From NCBI RefSeq assembly GCF_002104765.1, contig NZ_NCXM01000011.1, positions 62,001-126,000 on the forward strand: 64,000 nt of DNA, written 5' to 3'. Each line of letters starts with the position of its first letter. Positions within the stretch are counted from its first letter, which is position 1. Below the pieces are notes generated by a model, which was not told where the DNA came from, searched no databases, and was given only the letters and a program-made list of their open reading frames with translations. Below are positions 42,865 through 52,740 of the stretch, one piece after another. Origin of the DNA: Mycolicibacterium vulneris (GTDB lineage: Bacteria > Actinomycetota > Actinomycetes > Mycobacteriales > Mycobacteriaceae). The translations under genes and the position numbers were made by a program.

Positions 42865-45689
42865 CCGAGCATCGCGTCGACGAGCCCCGGGTCAAGCGTC
42901 CCCTCATCCCCAAGATGGTCCGCGCCCTTGCGATTCCGATCATCTTCTTCTGGGGCCTTCTCGCCGTCACCACGAATGCCTTTATGCCCCAAGTGGAACG
43001 GGTCGCAGAAGAACTCGCCGGGCCGATGGTCCCGCACTACGCGCCCTCGCAGCGGGCGCTGCTGCACATCGGCGAAAAGTTTCACGAATCCAACTCGACC
43101 AACTTGACCATGGTGGTGTTCGAGGCGAACCGGCAACTGGGAGACCAGGATCACCGGTACTACGACGATTTGATGCGCCGCCTTCAGAACGACACCAAGC
43201 ACGTGCAATACGTGATGGATCTGTGGGGCAAGCCGTTCACCGCGGCGGGGGCGCAAAGCGTCGATGGCAAGTGCACCTATGTGCTCCTTCGTCTCGCCGG
43301 CGACATCGGCCAGATTCAAGCCAACCAGTCCGTGAACGCCGTTCGCGACATCATCAAGAAGGACACGCCACCACCCGGCCTCAAGGTCTTCGTCAGCGGC
43401 GCAGCTCCGCTGGCCTCCGACACGCTCACTATCGCCAATGCCAGCCTGAACAACGTGACGATCGTCACGATCATCCTGATCGTCGTGATGCTGCTGCTGG
43501 TGTACCGCACCCCGTCGACGCTGCTGGTGCCGTTGCTCGGCGTGCTCATCGAAATGCTTGTCGCCAAAGGGATTGTCTCGACCCTCGGGCATTACGGGTA
43601 CATCGAGTTGTCGTCGTTCGCGGTGAACATCGTCATCGCGCTGACCCTGGGCGCGGGAACGGATTACGGCATCTTCTTGATGGGCCGATATCACGAGGCG
43701 CGGCAGGCGGGCGAAAGCCGGGAGGACAGTTTCTACATCGCGTACAAGGGTGTCGCGCCAATCATCATCGGCTCCGGGCTGACGATCGCCGGCGCGTGTT
43801 ACTGCTTGACATTCGCGCGGCTGAACTACTTCCACACCATGGGGCCGGCCGTCGCCATCACCATGTTGTTCACCATCGCGGCGGCGATGACGCTGGGACC
43901 GGCGGTGTTGACCGTCGGCAGCCTTTTCGGGATGTTCGATCCGAGAACCACCGTCCACGGCCGTCTGTATCGGCGCATCGGCGCGAGCGTGGTGCGCTGG
44001 CCGGTGCCGATCCTGGTGGCCAGTTCCGCCGTCGTCATGCTCGGCGCGATCTTCGTGCCGAGTTACCGGCAGAATTACGACGACAGGCAGTACCAGCCGG
44101 CCGACGCGCCCGCCAACCTCGGCTTCCAGGCGGCCGATCGGCACTTCCCCAAGAGCAAGCTGTTCTCCGAGATGCTGATGGTCGAGACGGACCACGACAT
44201 GCGCAACTCGGCCGACTTCATCTCGCTGGACCGGGTCGCCAGAGCGCTGATTCGCCTGCACGGTGTGGCGATGGTGCAAGGCATGACCCGGCCCTTGGGC
44301 CGGGCCCTCGAGCACGCCAGCATTCCGTACCTGTTCACCACGCAAGGCAGCGGCAACGGTCAGCAACTCCCGTTCAACAGGGAGCAGAACTCCAACACCG
44401 ATGCGCAGGCCGAAATCCAGGCGCACTCGGTCGCGGTCTTGCGCAAGGAGATCGGCTTTTTCCAGAAGGTGTCCGACGAACTGCACCAGACCGTGCTCAC
44501 CGTCGAGGACCTGGAACGGGTCAGCCAGGAGATGAACGAGGAAGTATCCAACCTCGACGACTTCTTCCGCCCGATCAAGAGTTACTTCTATTGGGAGAAG
44601 CACTGTTTCGACATCCCCATCTGCTGGGCGTTCAGGTCATTGTGGGACACCATCGACCACATCGACCACCTGGCCGAAGACATCACCAAGGCCAGAATCT
44701 CGCTGGCGGAGGTGGACAAGGCTTTCCCGCAGATCATCGCCCAACTGAAGGCCACGGCCGACGACACCGAGGCCCTGCAGTCGAAGTTGGTCAACAGTTA
44801 CGGATCGGCGGATCTGCAGTCCCTCCAGACCGAGCAGACGTTCGATGACTCGATCAACGTCGGCAACGACTTCGACAAGTCGCGCAGCGACGACTACTTC
44901 TACATCCCGCACGAGGCCTTCGACAACGAGGACCTCAAGGCGGGCATGAAGTTGATGATGTCGCCGGACGGCAAGGCGGCCCGGTTCATCGTCACCCACG
45001 AGGGCGACGCGATGGGCCCCGAAGGCGTCGAACATGTCGAGCAGTTCCCCGACGCGATAAAGACGATCCTGAAGGAGACGTCGCTGGCCGGCGCCCGGGT
45101 CTACATCGGCGGCTCGGGGTCCAACGACAAGGACATCAAGCAGTACGCGATGTCGGACCTGCTGATCGCGGCCATCGCGGCCTTCGTGCTGATCTTCTTG
45201 ATCATGCTGTTCATCACGCGAAGTCTGGTGGCGGCCTTGGTGATTCCGGGAACTGTCGCGTTCTCTTACGCGGGCGCATTCGGCCTGTCGATACTTTTCT
45301 GGCAGCACCTCGTCGGGCTGCACCTGCACTGGCTGGTCTTGCCGCTGACATTCATCATCCTGGTGGCTGTGGGATCGGACTACAACCTGCTGTTGATCAA
45401 CCGGGTCAAAGAGGAGCTGCACGGCGGAATCCACACCGGCCTGATCCGGGCGCTCGGCAGCACCGGCGGTGTAGTGACGTCGGCGGGTCTGGTGTTCGCC
45501 TTCACCATGCTGGCAATGCTCACCAGCGATCTGCGAACGATCGGTCAGGTGGGATCGACCGTGTGCATCGGCCTGCTGCTCGACACGCTGATCGTGCGTT
45601 CGTTCGTCGTGCCGTCCATCCTGCGGATCCTCGGGCCGTGGTTCTGGTGGCCGACGCTGGTCCGTCCCCGCCCGCTGCCACAGCGCTGA
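42861..45689 (+). CDS. MmpL family RND lipid/siderophore transporter
   Basis: A 942-residue RND transporter with 12 membrane spans in two halves. The proton-relay Asp-Tyr pairs are visible in LTLGAGTDYGIFLMGRYHEAR and VAVGSDYNLLLINRVKEE. The first periplasmic loop includes MVVFEANRQLGDQDHRYY; the second, large loop (about 430-740) is mostly helical, as in MmpL4/MmpL5-type proteins that pair with MmpS. ATG 42861 overlaps the mmpS stop. Likely exports a cell-envelope lipid or siderophore. Confidence 0.95.
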   Translation: MTEHRVDEPRVKRPLIPKMVRALAIPIIFFWGLLAVTTNAFMPQVERVAEELAGPMVPHYAPSQRALLHIGEKFHESNSTNLTMVVFEANRQLGDQDHRYYDDLMRRLQNDTKHVQYVMDLWGKPFTAAGAQSVDGKCTYVLLRLAGDIGQIQANQSVNAVRDIIKKDTPPPGLKVFVSGAAPLASDTLTIANASLNNVTIVTIILIVVMLLLVYRTPSTLLVPLLGVLIEMLVAKGIVSTLGHYGYIELSSFAVNIVIALTLGAGTDYGIFLMGRYHEARQAGESREDSFYIAYKGVAPIIIGSGLTIAGACYCLTFARLNYFHTMGPAVAITMLFTIAAAMTLGPAVLTVGSLFGMFDPRTTVHGRLYRRIGASVVRWPVPILVASSAVVMLGAIFVPSYRQNYDDRQYQPADAPANLGFQAADRHFPKSKLFSEMLMVETDHDMRNSADFISLDRVARALIRLHGVAMVQGMTRPLGRALEHASIPYLFTTQGSGNGQQLPFNREQNSNTDAQAEIQAHSVAVLRKEIGFFQKVSDELHQTVLTVEDLERVSQEMNEEVSNLDDFFRPIKSYFYWEKHCFDIPICWAFRSLWDTIDHIDHLAEDITKARISLAEVDKAFPQIIAQLKATADDTEALQSKLVNSYGSADLQSLQTEQTFDDSINVGNDFDKSRSDDYFYIPHEAFDNEDLKAGMKLMMSPDGKAARFIVTHEGDAMGPEGVEHVEQFPDAIKTILKETSLAGARVYIGGSGSNDKDIKQYAMSDLLIAAIAAFVLIFLIMLFITRSLVAALVIPGTVAFSYAGAFGLSILFWQHLVGLHLHWLVLPLTFIILVAVGSDYNLLLINRVKEELHGGIHTGLIRALGSTGGVVTSAGLVFAFTMLAMLTSDLRTIGQVGSTVCIGLLLDTLIVRSFVVPSILRILGPWFWWPTLVRPRPLPQR

Positions 45690-45717
45690 GGCGCTTAGGC
45701 GAATCGTTGACCAGGTT

Positions 45718-45740
45718 GAACACATCTCGTTAATGTGCTC
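45718..45740 (+). promoter_or_regulatory. Inverted repeat upstream of the mycofactocin-type SDR gene
   Basis: GAACACAT and ATGTGCTC are near-perfect inverted half-sites separated by 7 bp. The half-site GAnCACAT is shared with the repeat before mmpS. Confidence 0.4.
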
Positions 45741-45825
45741 ACATGTCGACGACGACGCAGTGTGGGACGATCCGCACCGTCTCGCCGTCGTTGCTGTCCG
45801 CCCCGACACAGAAGGCCCAGATCGG

Positions 45826-46653
45826 ATGAGCGACAACGACAAACCCTTGACCGGCCGGGTCGCGTTCGTCACCGGTGCCGCACGCGGACAGGGCCGTTCG
45901 CATTGCGTGCGGCTGGCCCGGGCCGGGGCCGACGTCGTCGCCATCGACGCCTGCGGCCCGGTGGCGGCGAACAACGGCTACCCGGCGTCGACGCCGGAGG
46001 ACCTGGCCGAAACGACGAACCTGGTGGAGAGCGAAGGCCGCAAGATGCTGGCCGCGCAGGTCGACGTCCGCGACGCCGCCGGGCAGCAGCGCATCGTCGA
46101 CGAGGCGATCACCCAGTTCGGCCGTCTCGACATCGTCGTCGCCAACGCCGGCGTGCTGAATTGGGGCCGCCTCTGGGAGATTTCGGCTCAGCAATGGCAG
46201 GACGTCCTCGACACCAACCTGACCGGTGTCTGGAACACCATCAAAGCCACTGTGCCCGCGATGATTCGGGCGGGCAACGGCGGCTCGATCATCACCATCA
46301 GCTCGGCCGCGGGGGTGAAGGCCGTCCCGGGTTGCGGTCATTACTGCGCCAGCAAATTCGGTGTGGTCGGGCTGACGAACTCGCTGGCGGTCGAACTCGG
46401 CGGATACGGCATCCGGGTGAACTCGGTGCATCCGTACGGCACCGACACCCCGATGGGCAACGACCCCTCGATGTGGCAGCTGTTCGCCGACAACCAGACC
46501 TACATTCACAGCTTCTCCCCCGGCGCTTTACCCACCGACTCGCTCGCCGACCCGAACTTGGTCTCCGACATCGTCTTGTGGCTTGCCAGCGACGCATCCT
46601 CACTGGTGACGGCCGCACAAATTCCCGCCGACAAGGGCTACCTGAAGATCTGA
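45826..46653 (+). CDS. Mycofactocin-coupled-type SDR oxidoreductase
   Basis: A 275-residue SDR whose cofactor region VTGAARGQGRSHCVRLARAGADVVAIDACGPV and insert (STPEDLAETTNLVESEGRKM) match the mycofactocin-dependent SDR group, which keeps nicotinamide cofactor bound and passes electrons to mycofactocin. The catalytic part is ISSAAGVKAVPGCGHYCASK. ATG 45826 chosen where homology begins. It would oxidise an alcohol or similar substrate; the mycofactocin genes are elsewhere. Confidence 0.88.
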   Translation: MSDNDKPLTGRVAFVTGAARGQGRSHCVRLARAGADVVAIDACGPVAANNGYPASTPEDLAETTNLVESEGRKMLAAQVDVRDAAGQQRIVDEAITQFGRLDIVVANAGVLNWGRLWEISAQQWQDVLDTNLTGVWNTIKATVPAMIRAGNGGSIITISSAAGVKAVPGCGHYCASKFGVVGLTNSLAVELGGYGIRVNSVHPYGTDTPMGNDPSMWQLFADNQTYIHSFSPGALPTDSLADPNLVSDIVLWLASDASSLVTAAQIPADKGYLKI

Positions 46654-46698
46654 TAAGAGAGCCACCGGGCGCTCCGCCGACGACGGCATAATCGTGTC

Positions 46699-49581
46699 GT
46701 GAAGGCACCCGGCGCTGCAACGCTGAAAGCGCGTGCCGGATCGCTACGACCCGGCGAACTGGCGCAAGCATCGGTGATGGGCGCCCTGTGCGCGGCGATC
46801 GCCATCATCGCGGTCGTTCTTCCGCACGGCGGGGGGCTCGGCCTGCTCGGCAGCGTGCCGACCGGGCTGCTCGCCTATCGCTACCGGCTCCGCGTTCTGA
46901 TCACCGCGACGGTCGCCGCCGGCGTGATCGGCTTCCTGGTCGTCGGACTGAGCGGCTTGGGGGCGATCGGGCTCTGCGCCTATGTCGGGGGGCTGGCCGG
47001 AACCGTCAAGCGGCACCGCCGCGGCGCGCCCACCGTCATCCTGGTGTCCTGCGGCGCGGGCCTCGTCGTCGGCGCCGGGATGGTCGTCGCGCTGACGGTC
47101 CTGACCCGGTTCCGGCAACTCGCCTTCCACGCCGCCAGCGCCACCGTGGACGGCGCCGCGACGGTCGTGTCACGGGCGCCACAGCTGCGTCCGGCCGCGC
47201 AACAATTCAAGGCGTTCTTCGCCGAGGCGTTGCATTACTGGCAGTGGCTGATCCTCGGGTACGCCGTCTTCGCCATCGTGGGCGCCTCGCTGGTCGGCTG
47301 GTGGGCGTTGTCGCGGGTGCTGGAGCGACTACGCGGCATTCCCGACGTGCACAAGCTGGACACCCCCGTGGGCGACGGACCGGTCCGGCCCGTCCCGGTA
47401 CGGCTGGACCAGGTGCGCCTGCGCTACCCGCACGCCGACCATGACGCGCTGCGTGCGGTCAACCTGGACGTGCGCACGGGTGAGCACATCGCGGTCACCG
47501 GCGCCAACGGCTCCGGGAAGACGACACTGATGCTGATCCTGGCCGGCCGCGAACCGACGTCGGGCACCGTCGACCGCCCCGGGGCGGTCGGGCTCGGCGA
47601 ACTCGGCGGCACCGCGGTCATCATGCAGCACCCGGAGAGCCAGGTGCTGGGCACGCGGGTCGCCGACGACGTGGTCTGGGGACTGCCACCCGCCAAGACC
47701 ACGGACATCCCCCGGCTACTCGACGAGGTCGGTTTGGCCGATTTGGCGGACCGCGACACCGGCAGCCTGTCCGGCGGAGAGCTGCAACGCCTCGCCGTGG
47801 CCGCGGCGCTGGCGCGCGAGCCGGCGTTGCTGATCGCCGACGAGGTCACCAGCATGGTCGATAGGCAGGGCCGGGAGAAACTGCTCACCGTGCTGTCCGG
47901 CCTGACGGAACGCCACCAAACCGCGCTGGTACACATCACCCATTACAACGACGAGGCCGAATACGCCGACCGAGCAATCAAACTCGGTGACGCGTCGGTC
48001 GACACCGATCTGGTGCAGAGCGCCACCGCCCCGGCGCCGACGGTGACGACCGATCTCGCCTCCGGCGCGCCGGTGCTCGAACTCGTCGGCGTCGGACACG
48101 AATACGCCGGCGGCACGCCCTGGGCTCAGACCGCGCTGCGCGATGTCAGCTTTGCGGTGCACCAGGGTGACGGGGTGCTGATCCACGGCGGAAATGGTTC
48201 CGGCAAGTCGACACTGGCGTGGATCATGGCCGGATTGACCGCGCCGGCCACCGGTGCCTGCCTGCTCGACGGGAGCCCGACCACCGACCAGGTGGGCGCG
48301 GTCGCGCTGCAGTTCCAGGCGGCGCGGCTGCAGCTGATGCGCAGCCGGGTAGATCTGGAAGTGGCTTCGGCGGCCGGGTTTTCACCCGCCGATCACGCCC
48401 GGGTGACCGCGGCGCTTGCCGCCGTCGGCCTGGATGCCGGGCTGGCTAAGCGGCGCATCGACCAGCTCAGCGGCGGCCAGATGCGTCGCGTGGCGCTGGC
48501 CGGGCTGCTGGCGCGATCGCCGCGGGTGTTGATCCTCGACGAGCCGCTGGCCGGGCTGGATGCCGCCAGTCAGCGTGGGCTCGTCCAGTTGCTCGCCGAG
48601 CGGCGCCGCGATACCGGCCTGACCGTGGTGGTCATTTCGCATGACTTCGCCGGGCTCCAGGAGCTGTGTCCGCGCACCCTGCACCTGCACGACGGTTCAC
48701 TGCAGCCGGCACCGGTTGCGGCCCGGAGCAATACGGTGGTTACCGCCGCTCCGGCCAAGCGGGCGTCCAGCCGCCGGCGCCCGGTCGTGCTGCTGCGGCC
48801 GGTGCCGGGCAGCTCGCCCATCCACGAGCTGTGGGCCGGTACCAAACTGCTTGTGGTGTTTGGTATTTCGTTGCTGTTGACGTTCTTCCCGGGCTGGGTG
48901 GCGATCGGGCTCACGGGCGCGCTGGCGGTGACGGGAATACGGCTCGCGCGCATTCCCCGGGGGGTGTTGCCGTCGGTGCCGCGCTGGCTGTGGATCGTGC
49001 TGGTGTTCGTCGGCGTCAACGCGGCGTTCGCCGGCGGGAGCCCGAGGGTCCACCTGGGCACGATGTCGCTGGGCTTCGGCGGCCTGCTGGACTTTCTCCG
49101 CCTTACCGCGCTGTCGGTGGTGTTGCTCGCCCTGGGCGCTCTGGTGTCGTGGACGACCAACGTCGCCCAGATCGCCCCGGCGGTCGCCACTTTGGGCCGC
49201 TTCCTACGGCCGCTGCGGATTCCCGTCGACGACTGGTCGGTCGCATTGGCGCTCGCGCTGCGCACCTTCCCGATGCTCATCGACGAATTCCGGGTGCTCT
49301 TCGCCGCCCGCCGGTTACGGCCCAAGCGGCCGCAGCAAACCCGCTGGGCCAGGCTGCGCCGCCCGACGGCGGACGTGATCGATGTGGTGGTCGCGGTCAT
49401 CACGGTGACACTGCGCCGCGCCGACGAGATGGGCGATGCCATCACCGCCCGCGGCGGCACCGGCCAGATCTCCGCGGCCCCGTCGCGACCGAAACCGGCT
49501 GACTGGCTGGCTCTTTCGATCGTGCTGGCGGTGTCTGGGGCCGCTGTGGCGGCCGAGCTCGCGTTGTACGCCGCCCGCTGA
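46699..49581 (+). CDS. Single-chain ECF-type transporter: S-like membrane domain, two ABC ATPases and EcfT
   Basis: A 960-residue fusion. Residues 1-215: six or so hydrophobic spans like an ECF substrate-binding (S/DUF2232-like) unit. Residues about 230-430: ABC ATPase 1 (Walker [11 protein letters not shown], signature [15 protein letters not shown], Walker B ALLIADE). Residues about 455-665: ABC ATPase 2 (Walker [11 protein letters not shown], signature [15 protein letters not shown], Walker [11 protein letters not shown]). Residues about 705-960: EcfT with membrane spans and the coupling motifs FAARRLRP and ITARGGTG. All four parts of an ECF vitamin/metal importer are thus in one chain. 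Substrate not evident; no riboswitch in the 45-bp upstream gap. GTG 46699 start. Confidence 0.88.
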   Translation: MKAPGAATLKARAGSLRPGELAQASVMGALCAAIAIIAVVLPHGGGLGLLGSVPTGLLAYRYRLRVLITATVAAGVIGFLVVGLSGLGAIGLCAYVGGLAGTVKRHRRGAPTVILVSCGAGLVVGAGMVVALTVLTRFRQLAFHAASATVDGAATVVSRAPQLRPAAQQFKAFFAEALHYWQWLILGYAVFAIVGASLVGWWALSRVLERLRGIPDVHKLDTPVGDGPVRPVPVRLDQVRLRYPHADHDALRAVNLDVRTGEHIAVTGANGSGKTTLMLILAGREPTSGTVDRPGAVGLGELGGTAVIMQHPESQVLGTRVADDVVWGLPPAKTTDIPRLLDEVGLADLADRDTGSLSGGELQRLAVAAALAREPALLIADEVTSMVDRQGREKLLTVLSGLTERHQTALVHITHYNDEAEYADRAIKLGDASVDTDLVQSATAPAPTVTTDLASGAPVLELVGVGHEYAGGTPWAQTALRDVSFAVHQGDGVLIHGGNGSGKSTLAWIMAGLTAPATGACLLDGSPTTDQVGAVALQFQAARLQLMRSRVDLEVASAAGFSPADHARVTAALAAVGLDAGLAKRRIDQLSGGQMRRVALAGLLARSPRVLILDEPLAGLDAASQRGLVQLLAERRRDTGLTVVVISHDFAGLQELCPRTLHLHDGSLQPAPVAARSNTVVTAAPAKRASSRRRPVVLLRPVPGSSPIHELWAGTKLLVVFGISLLLTFFPGWVAIGLTGALAVTGIRLARIPRGVLPSVPRWLWIVLVFVGVNAAFAGGSPRVHLGTMSLGFGGLLDFLRLTALSVVLLALGALVSWTTNVAQIAPAVATLGRFLRPLRIPVDDWSVALALALRTFPMLIDEFRVLFAARRLRPKRPQQTRWARLRRPTADVIDVVVAVITVTLRRADEMGDAITARGGTGQISAAPSRPKPADWLALSIVLAVSGAAVAAELALYAAR

Positions 49582-49593
49582 CCCGAGACGCGC

Positions 49594-50877
49594 TCAGAAC
49601 CGCGCCAATGCCGGGACGTCGGCCAGCCCGCAGTCCGGGATGCCTTCGGCCGCGCGCAGCAGGAAGTTGAGCTTCGCGATGCGCTCGCCCGACCGCGGCG
49701 CGCCGTTCTTCTGAAACGGTGCCCCCAGGCCCACCGCCAGATCCATCACCACGTCGTCGATGACACCGCCCGAGCGGCCCGACGGGATCGCCAAAATGCT
49801 GTTCCGCGCGGCGTATTCGAAGCAGTCCAAGGCTTCGGCGATGGTTCCGACCTGGTTGGGCTTCAGAATGAAGCCGTCCACGGCGGACGTCTCGACGGCC
49901 CGCTGCAAGCGGGCGCGATTGGTGACGATCAGGTCGTCTCCGAGAATGATCGAACGGTGCACCGCCTGCACCGCTTTGGCGAATCCGGGCCAGTCATCCC
50001 CGTCCAGCAGGTCTTCGATGAACAGCATCGGGAACTCCTGCGACAGCCCCCGGGCATAGTCGATCAATACCTCCGCCGTCACCCGTTCGCCGTTGAATGC
50101 GTATGTCGCAGTGTCGCGGTCGTACACCTCACTGGACGCGCAGTCCAGGCCGAACGCCATGATGTCGGCGCAGCCGGCGCGCTCGACGGCCTCGGTCAGC
50201 ACCTCCAGGACGACGTGCGGGTCGCCGGACGGCGCGACGTATCCATACGACGACGCCAGCATCGGTGCGCGGCCGAGCCGCTCGGTGAGCACCTCGCCGA
50301 GCGTCTCGAACAGGCTCACCCCCTTTTCGACCGCGGATTCGATCGAGTCCGCGCGATAGGGCACGACGAGGAACTCACTGAATGTCTGGCAGACATCGCC
50401 GTACCGGCCCCCGTTGATCATGTTGAAGCTGGGCACCGGGACGGTGGTCGGTGGCTCGAGCCCGAGCAGTGCGCCGACATAGGTGTACGTGGGTGTGCCA
50501 GCCGCGGCGGCGGCCGCCCGCAGCAGCGCGACCGACGACGAATAGATCGCGTTGCCGCCGAGCCGGCGCTTGTCCGGGGTGCCGTCGAGATCGATCACGA
50601 CGCGGTCCAGTGACCGCGGATCGTCGAGCTCCGCGCCGATGAGGGCGGGGGCGATCACATCGGTCACCGCGGCGATGGCGTGGTGCACGCTCAGCCCGTT
50701 GTAGTGGGTTCGATCGCCGTCCCGCAGCACGAACGCCTCGTGTGAACCCACCGAGCTGCCGGTTGGTGACGCGCCGCGGCCGACAACGCCGCTGTCGGTG
50801 GTGATTTCGACCTCGAGCAGGGGCCGGGCTTTGCAGTCCAGCAGCTGGCGCGCGATGACGGATGCGATCTTCATCAT
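49594..50877 (-). CDS. Enolase-superfamily protein with altered active site
   Basis: A 427-residue enolase-like protein. Matches to enolase are GASPTGSSVGSHEAFVLRDGD, VPSFNMINGGRYGD, the catalytic-Lys loop FILKPNQVGTIAEAL and the C-terminal GAPRSGERIAKLNFLLR. But the enolase loop SHRSGETED is replaced by PSGRSGGVIDD, losing the active-site His, and the acid/base loop DEGGFAP is replaced by SSYGYVAP. Mycobacteria have a normal eno elsewhere, so this paralogue probably acts on a different substrate or is non-catalytic. Convergent with the ECF transporter gene, 12 bp apart. Confidence 0.8.
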   Translation of the reverse strand: MMKIASVIARQLLDCKARPLLEVEITTDSGVVGRGASPTGSSVGSHEAFVLRDGDRTHYNGLSVHHAIAAVTDVIAPALIGAELDDPRSLDRVVIDLDGTPDKRRLGGNAIYSSSVALLRAAAAAAGTPTYTYVGALLGLEPPTTVPVPSFNMINGGRYGDVCQTFSEFLVVPYRADSIESAVEKGVSLFETLGEVLTERLGRAPMLASSYGYVAPSGDPHVVLEVLTEAVERAGCADIMAFGLDCASSEVYDRDTATYAFNGERVTAEVLIDYARGLSQEFPMLFIEDLLDGDDWPGFAKAVQAVHRSIILGDDLIVTNRARLQRAVETSAVDGFILKPNQVGTIAEALDCFEYAARNSILAIPSGRSGGVIDDVVMDLAVGLGAPFQKNGAPRSGERIAKLNFLLRAAEGIPDCGLADVPALARF

Positions 50878-51060
50878 CGACCTCCCGGACCCAGGACCTC
50901 AGGGTAAGACTGCGCCACTGAGAGGTCACTGAGAAGTCGCCACCCGTCATTTCCCGTCCGGCCGCACTAGGCTAGCTTTTACACAAGTAGTACTGTACAA
51001 ACTCCGGGTATTGAACAGAGGAGCGCACTGCCCTGTCTCGCGAGGACTAGCGCGCATTGC

Positions 51061-51086
51061 GGCCCGGCACGGGCGCAGGCCGGGCC
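51061..51086 (-). terminator. Hairpin at the end of the CMD relic
   Basis: GGCCCGGC and GCCGGGCC form a perfect 8-bp stem with a 10-nt loop directly at the stop codon of the minus-strand CMD relic. Confidence 0.5.
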
Positions 51087-51560
51087 TACTCGTGCTCTTC
51101 CTGGACGCCGAACGTGTTGACGGCCAAGGCCAGCAAGTGGTAGCCGCCGACGGTGAACGTCAGATCCATGCACTGCTGCTGCGTGAACAGCTCGCCCAGT
51201 AAATACCAGGTAGATTGGCTGATCGTGCTGTCACCGGTGAGATCATCGACCGCGCGGATAACGGCCTGGTCGGTCCGGTCGGCGCAGGTAGCCGCAATTG
51301 CTGCGGTGCACCACCCGCAGCAACGCGACTTCGCGCACCCGGGGCGACAGGGTCGATCGGGTGAGCAGGTAGGCATTGAACGGTAGGTAGGCCGCGGTCA
51401 GATCGGGGTGGCGGACCATGGTCGACAAAACATTGCCCGCACCAACGGGATTCGCCCGCTCGGCCGGGATCAGCGACGCCAGCGCCGCACGGGCGCTCTC
51501 GTCCCACTCGTCGGCGGGCAACGGTGTCAGGCGCAGCGGATGCTGGTCGGCCGGCGTCAT
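51086..51560 (-). pseudogene. Carboxymuconolactone decarboxylase-like protein, internally deleted and frameshifted
   Basis: From ATG 51560 the frame reads MTPADQHPLRLTPLPADEW..., FNAYLLTRSTLSPRVREVALLRVVHR, SNCGY, then changes frame near 51288 and continues DQAVIRAVDDLTGDSTISQS, TWYLLGELFTQQQCMDLTFT, VGGYHLLALAVNTFGVQEEHE (successive parts). About 25 residues that normally follow NC(A/G)Y (the EW..H segment with the catalytic His) are missing. The family is an alkylhydroperoxidase-like AhpD fold. The ATG overlaps the presumed end of the upstream TauD relic. Confidence 0.72.
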
Positions 51561-52052
51561 CACTGGATTCGGTTCGTCGCCGAGCACGGTGGTGCGCAGC
51601 ATTTCGCGTTGTGACCCCGGGTCGTACGGGGCCGCACGGTGCAGCACCCCGCGGTTGTCCCAAATGACGGTGTCGCCGATCGACCAGCTGTGGCTGTACA
51701 CCTTCGCGGGCACCGTGGCGCGCTCGAGAAGGCTGTCCAGCAGGGCGCGTCCCTCATCGAGATCCATGCCGACGACGTAGTCCGCGGAGGCGCCAAGCAC
51801 CAGCGACTTGCGGCCGGTGCGGTGTGTCCACACCAGGGGATGCTCGTGGGTGCGGCGAGATCGCCAGCGCTGCACCAGTTCCGGCGACGGGTCGGTGTAG
51901 ACGCGGCGCTGGGAGGCTTCCAGCGAGTGCACCACACGCAGGGTGCCGAACCGCTCCTTCTCCTCGTCGCTCAGGGCGGCCGAGAGCTCGGGCCCGATGG
52001 GCTCGACGGCTACCTCGAGACGAAATCGATCGCGATCGCGCCGGGCGGCTAG
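51560..52052 (-). pseudogene. TauD/TfdA dioxygenase, 5'-truncated fragment
   Basis: The C-terminal half of an Fe(II)/2-oxoglutarate dioxygenase: RVVHSLEASQRRVYTD, HPLVWTHRTGRKSLVLGASADYV (distal part), HSWSIGDTVIWDNRGVLHRA with the second His of the metal triad, and RTTVLGDEP. The N-terminal half carrying the HxD metal ligands is absent; upstream sequence is unrelated and runs into the HicB-like gene. The open frame continues into the CMD relic without a stop, plausibly because one extra A at about 51568 changed an ending ...EPIQ-stop into EPNPVM. Thus a chance fusion frame of two dead genes. Confidence 0.7.
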
Positions 52053-52056
52053 GTAA

Positions 52057-52335
52057 CTAGCTGGTCTCGCTGGCGACGTAGACCGCGACGTACCCGATCG
52101 GGATGCCCGTCCACGTCGCGATGCATTCGCGTGCCGCCAACTCCACCGCGGTCCGGCTGCCGGCGCGGGTGGCCCTGCCGATCTCGGGGATCCGGATGAT
52201 CCATCCGTCCGCGTCGCGAGTGATTTCGACATCGAAGCACTGGCCGACCATCGGACACTTCACGCGGGGAGCGACCCGCTGACGGCGGGCGCTGCGCCAC
52301 GATTGACGACGCAGCAGAGTGGGCTGAACAGACAT
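52057..52335 (-). CDS. HicB-like small protein (orphan antitoxin-type fold)
   Basis: A 92-residue protein with a basic N-terminus (LLRRQSWRSARRQRVAPR) and a partial-RNase-H-like HicB segment: FDVEITRDADGWIIRIPEI, GRATRAGSRTAVELAAREC, IATWTGIPIGYVAVYV. HicB proteins are antitoxins of HicA mRNA interferases; no HicA toxin gene is adjacent. ATG 52335 is the first good start. It may be a solitary regulator. The DNA right after its stop is the TauD relic. Confidence 0.6.
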   Translation of the reverse strand: MSVQPTLLRRQSWRSARRQRVAPRVKCPMVGQCFDVEITRDADGWIIRIPEIGRATRAGSRTAVELAARECIATWTGIPIGYVAVYVASETS

Positions 52336-52740
52336 GGCTGCTTTCCTGAGTCGCGAACGAACCGCGGGCAAGAGTAATCCGCATCGAGGCGAAAACCTAA
52401 TCGGCGGTCTCAGCCGGATAACGGCGAACCTTCGCTCACCGCGGATGGCGTCTCGCTACCCGCCGCAGGGCTCGACTTCCTTGTTGCCCCGCACCATTCG
52501 GTGGTGCGAAGAGTTTGGGTCGTCCGGGTCAATCGTCAGCGGGGCCCGTCGAAACCGTCCAACCGCCGCGCGCTTTTCAGGCAGCCGATGACCGCCATCG
52601 GAACATCTAGCAAACGTCACCGCATCCAAAGACCGCCACGACGCCGCAATGCGACAACAGGCAGCGCCTACCGGACTATGATGTGGCGTAGGTCACATAT
52701 GTCCCGGGTATGTTGCGGGCGTCACACCTAAGGAGATTTC
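52336..52740. other. Intergenic region, no confident gene
   Basis: About 400 bp without a convincing gene. A 54-codon minus-strand frame (52456-52620) has fair codon use but no start signal or known family. The right end holds the ribosome site AAGGAGA for the next gene and a GGGTAT element 25-30 bp before it. Confidence 0.4.

Noticed and set aside
42825-44603. 592-codon minus-strand frame opposite mmpL
   Set aside because: The mmpL frame carries the RND motifs and couples to mmpS; the opposite frame has no recognisable features.
51243-52232. A genuine TauD-CMD fusion enzyme
   Set aside because: The N-terminal metal-binding half of TauD is missing and the CMD part is itself frameshifted with a deletion, so the long frame is a by-product of decay.
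52456-52620. 54-codon minus-strand gene
   Set aside because: The frame has reasonable length and some polar content but uses rare AGA codons, lacks a ribosome site and has no recognisable family.
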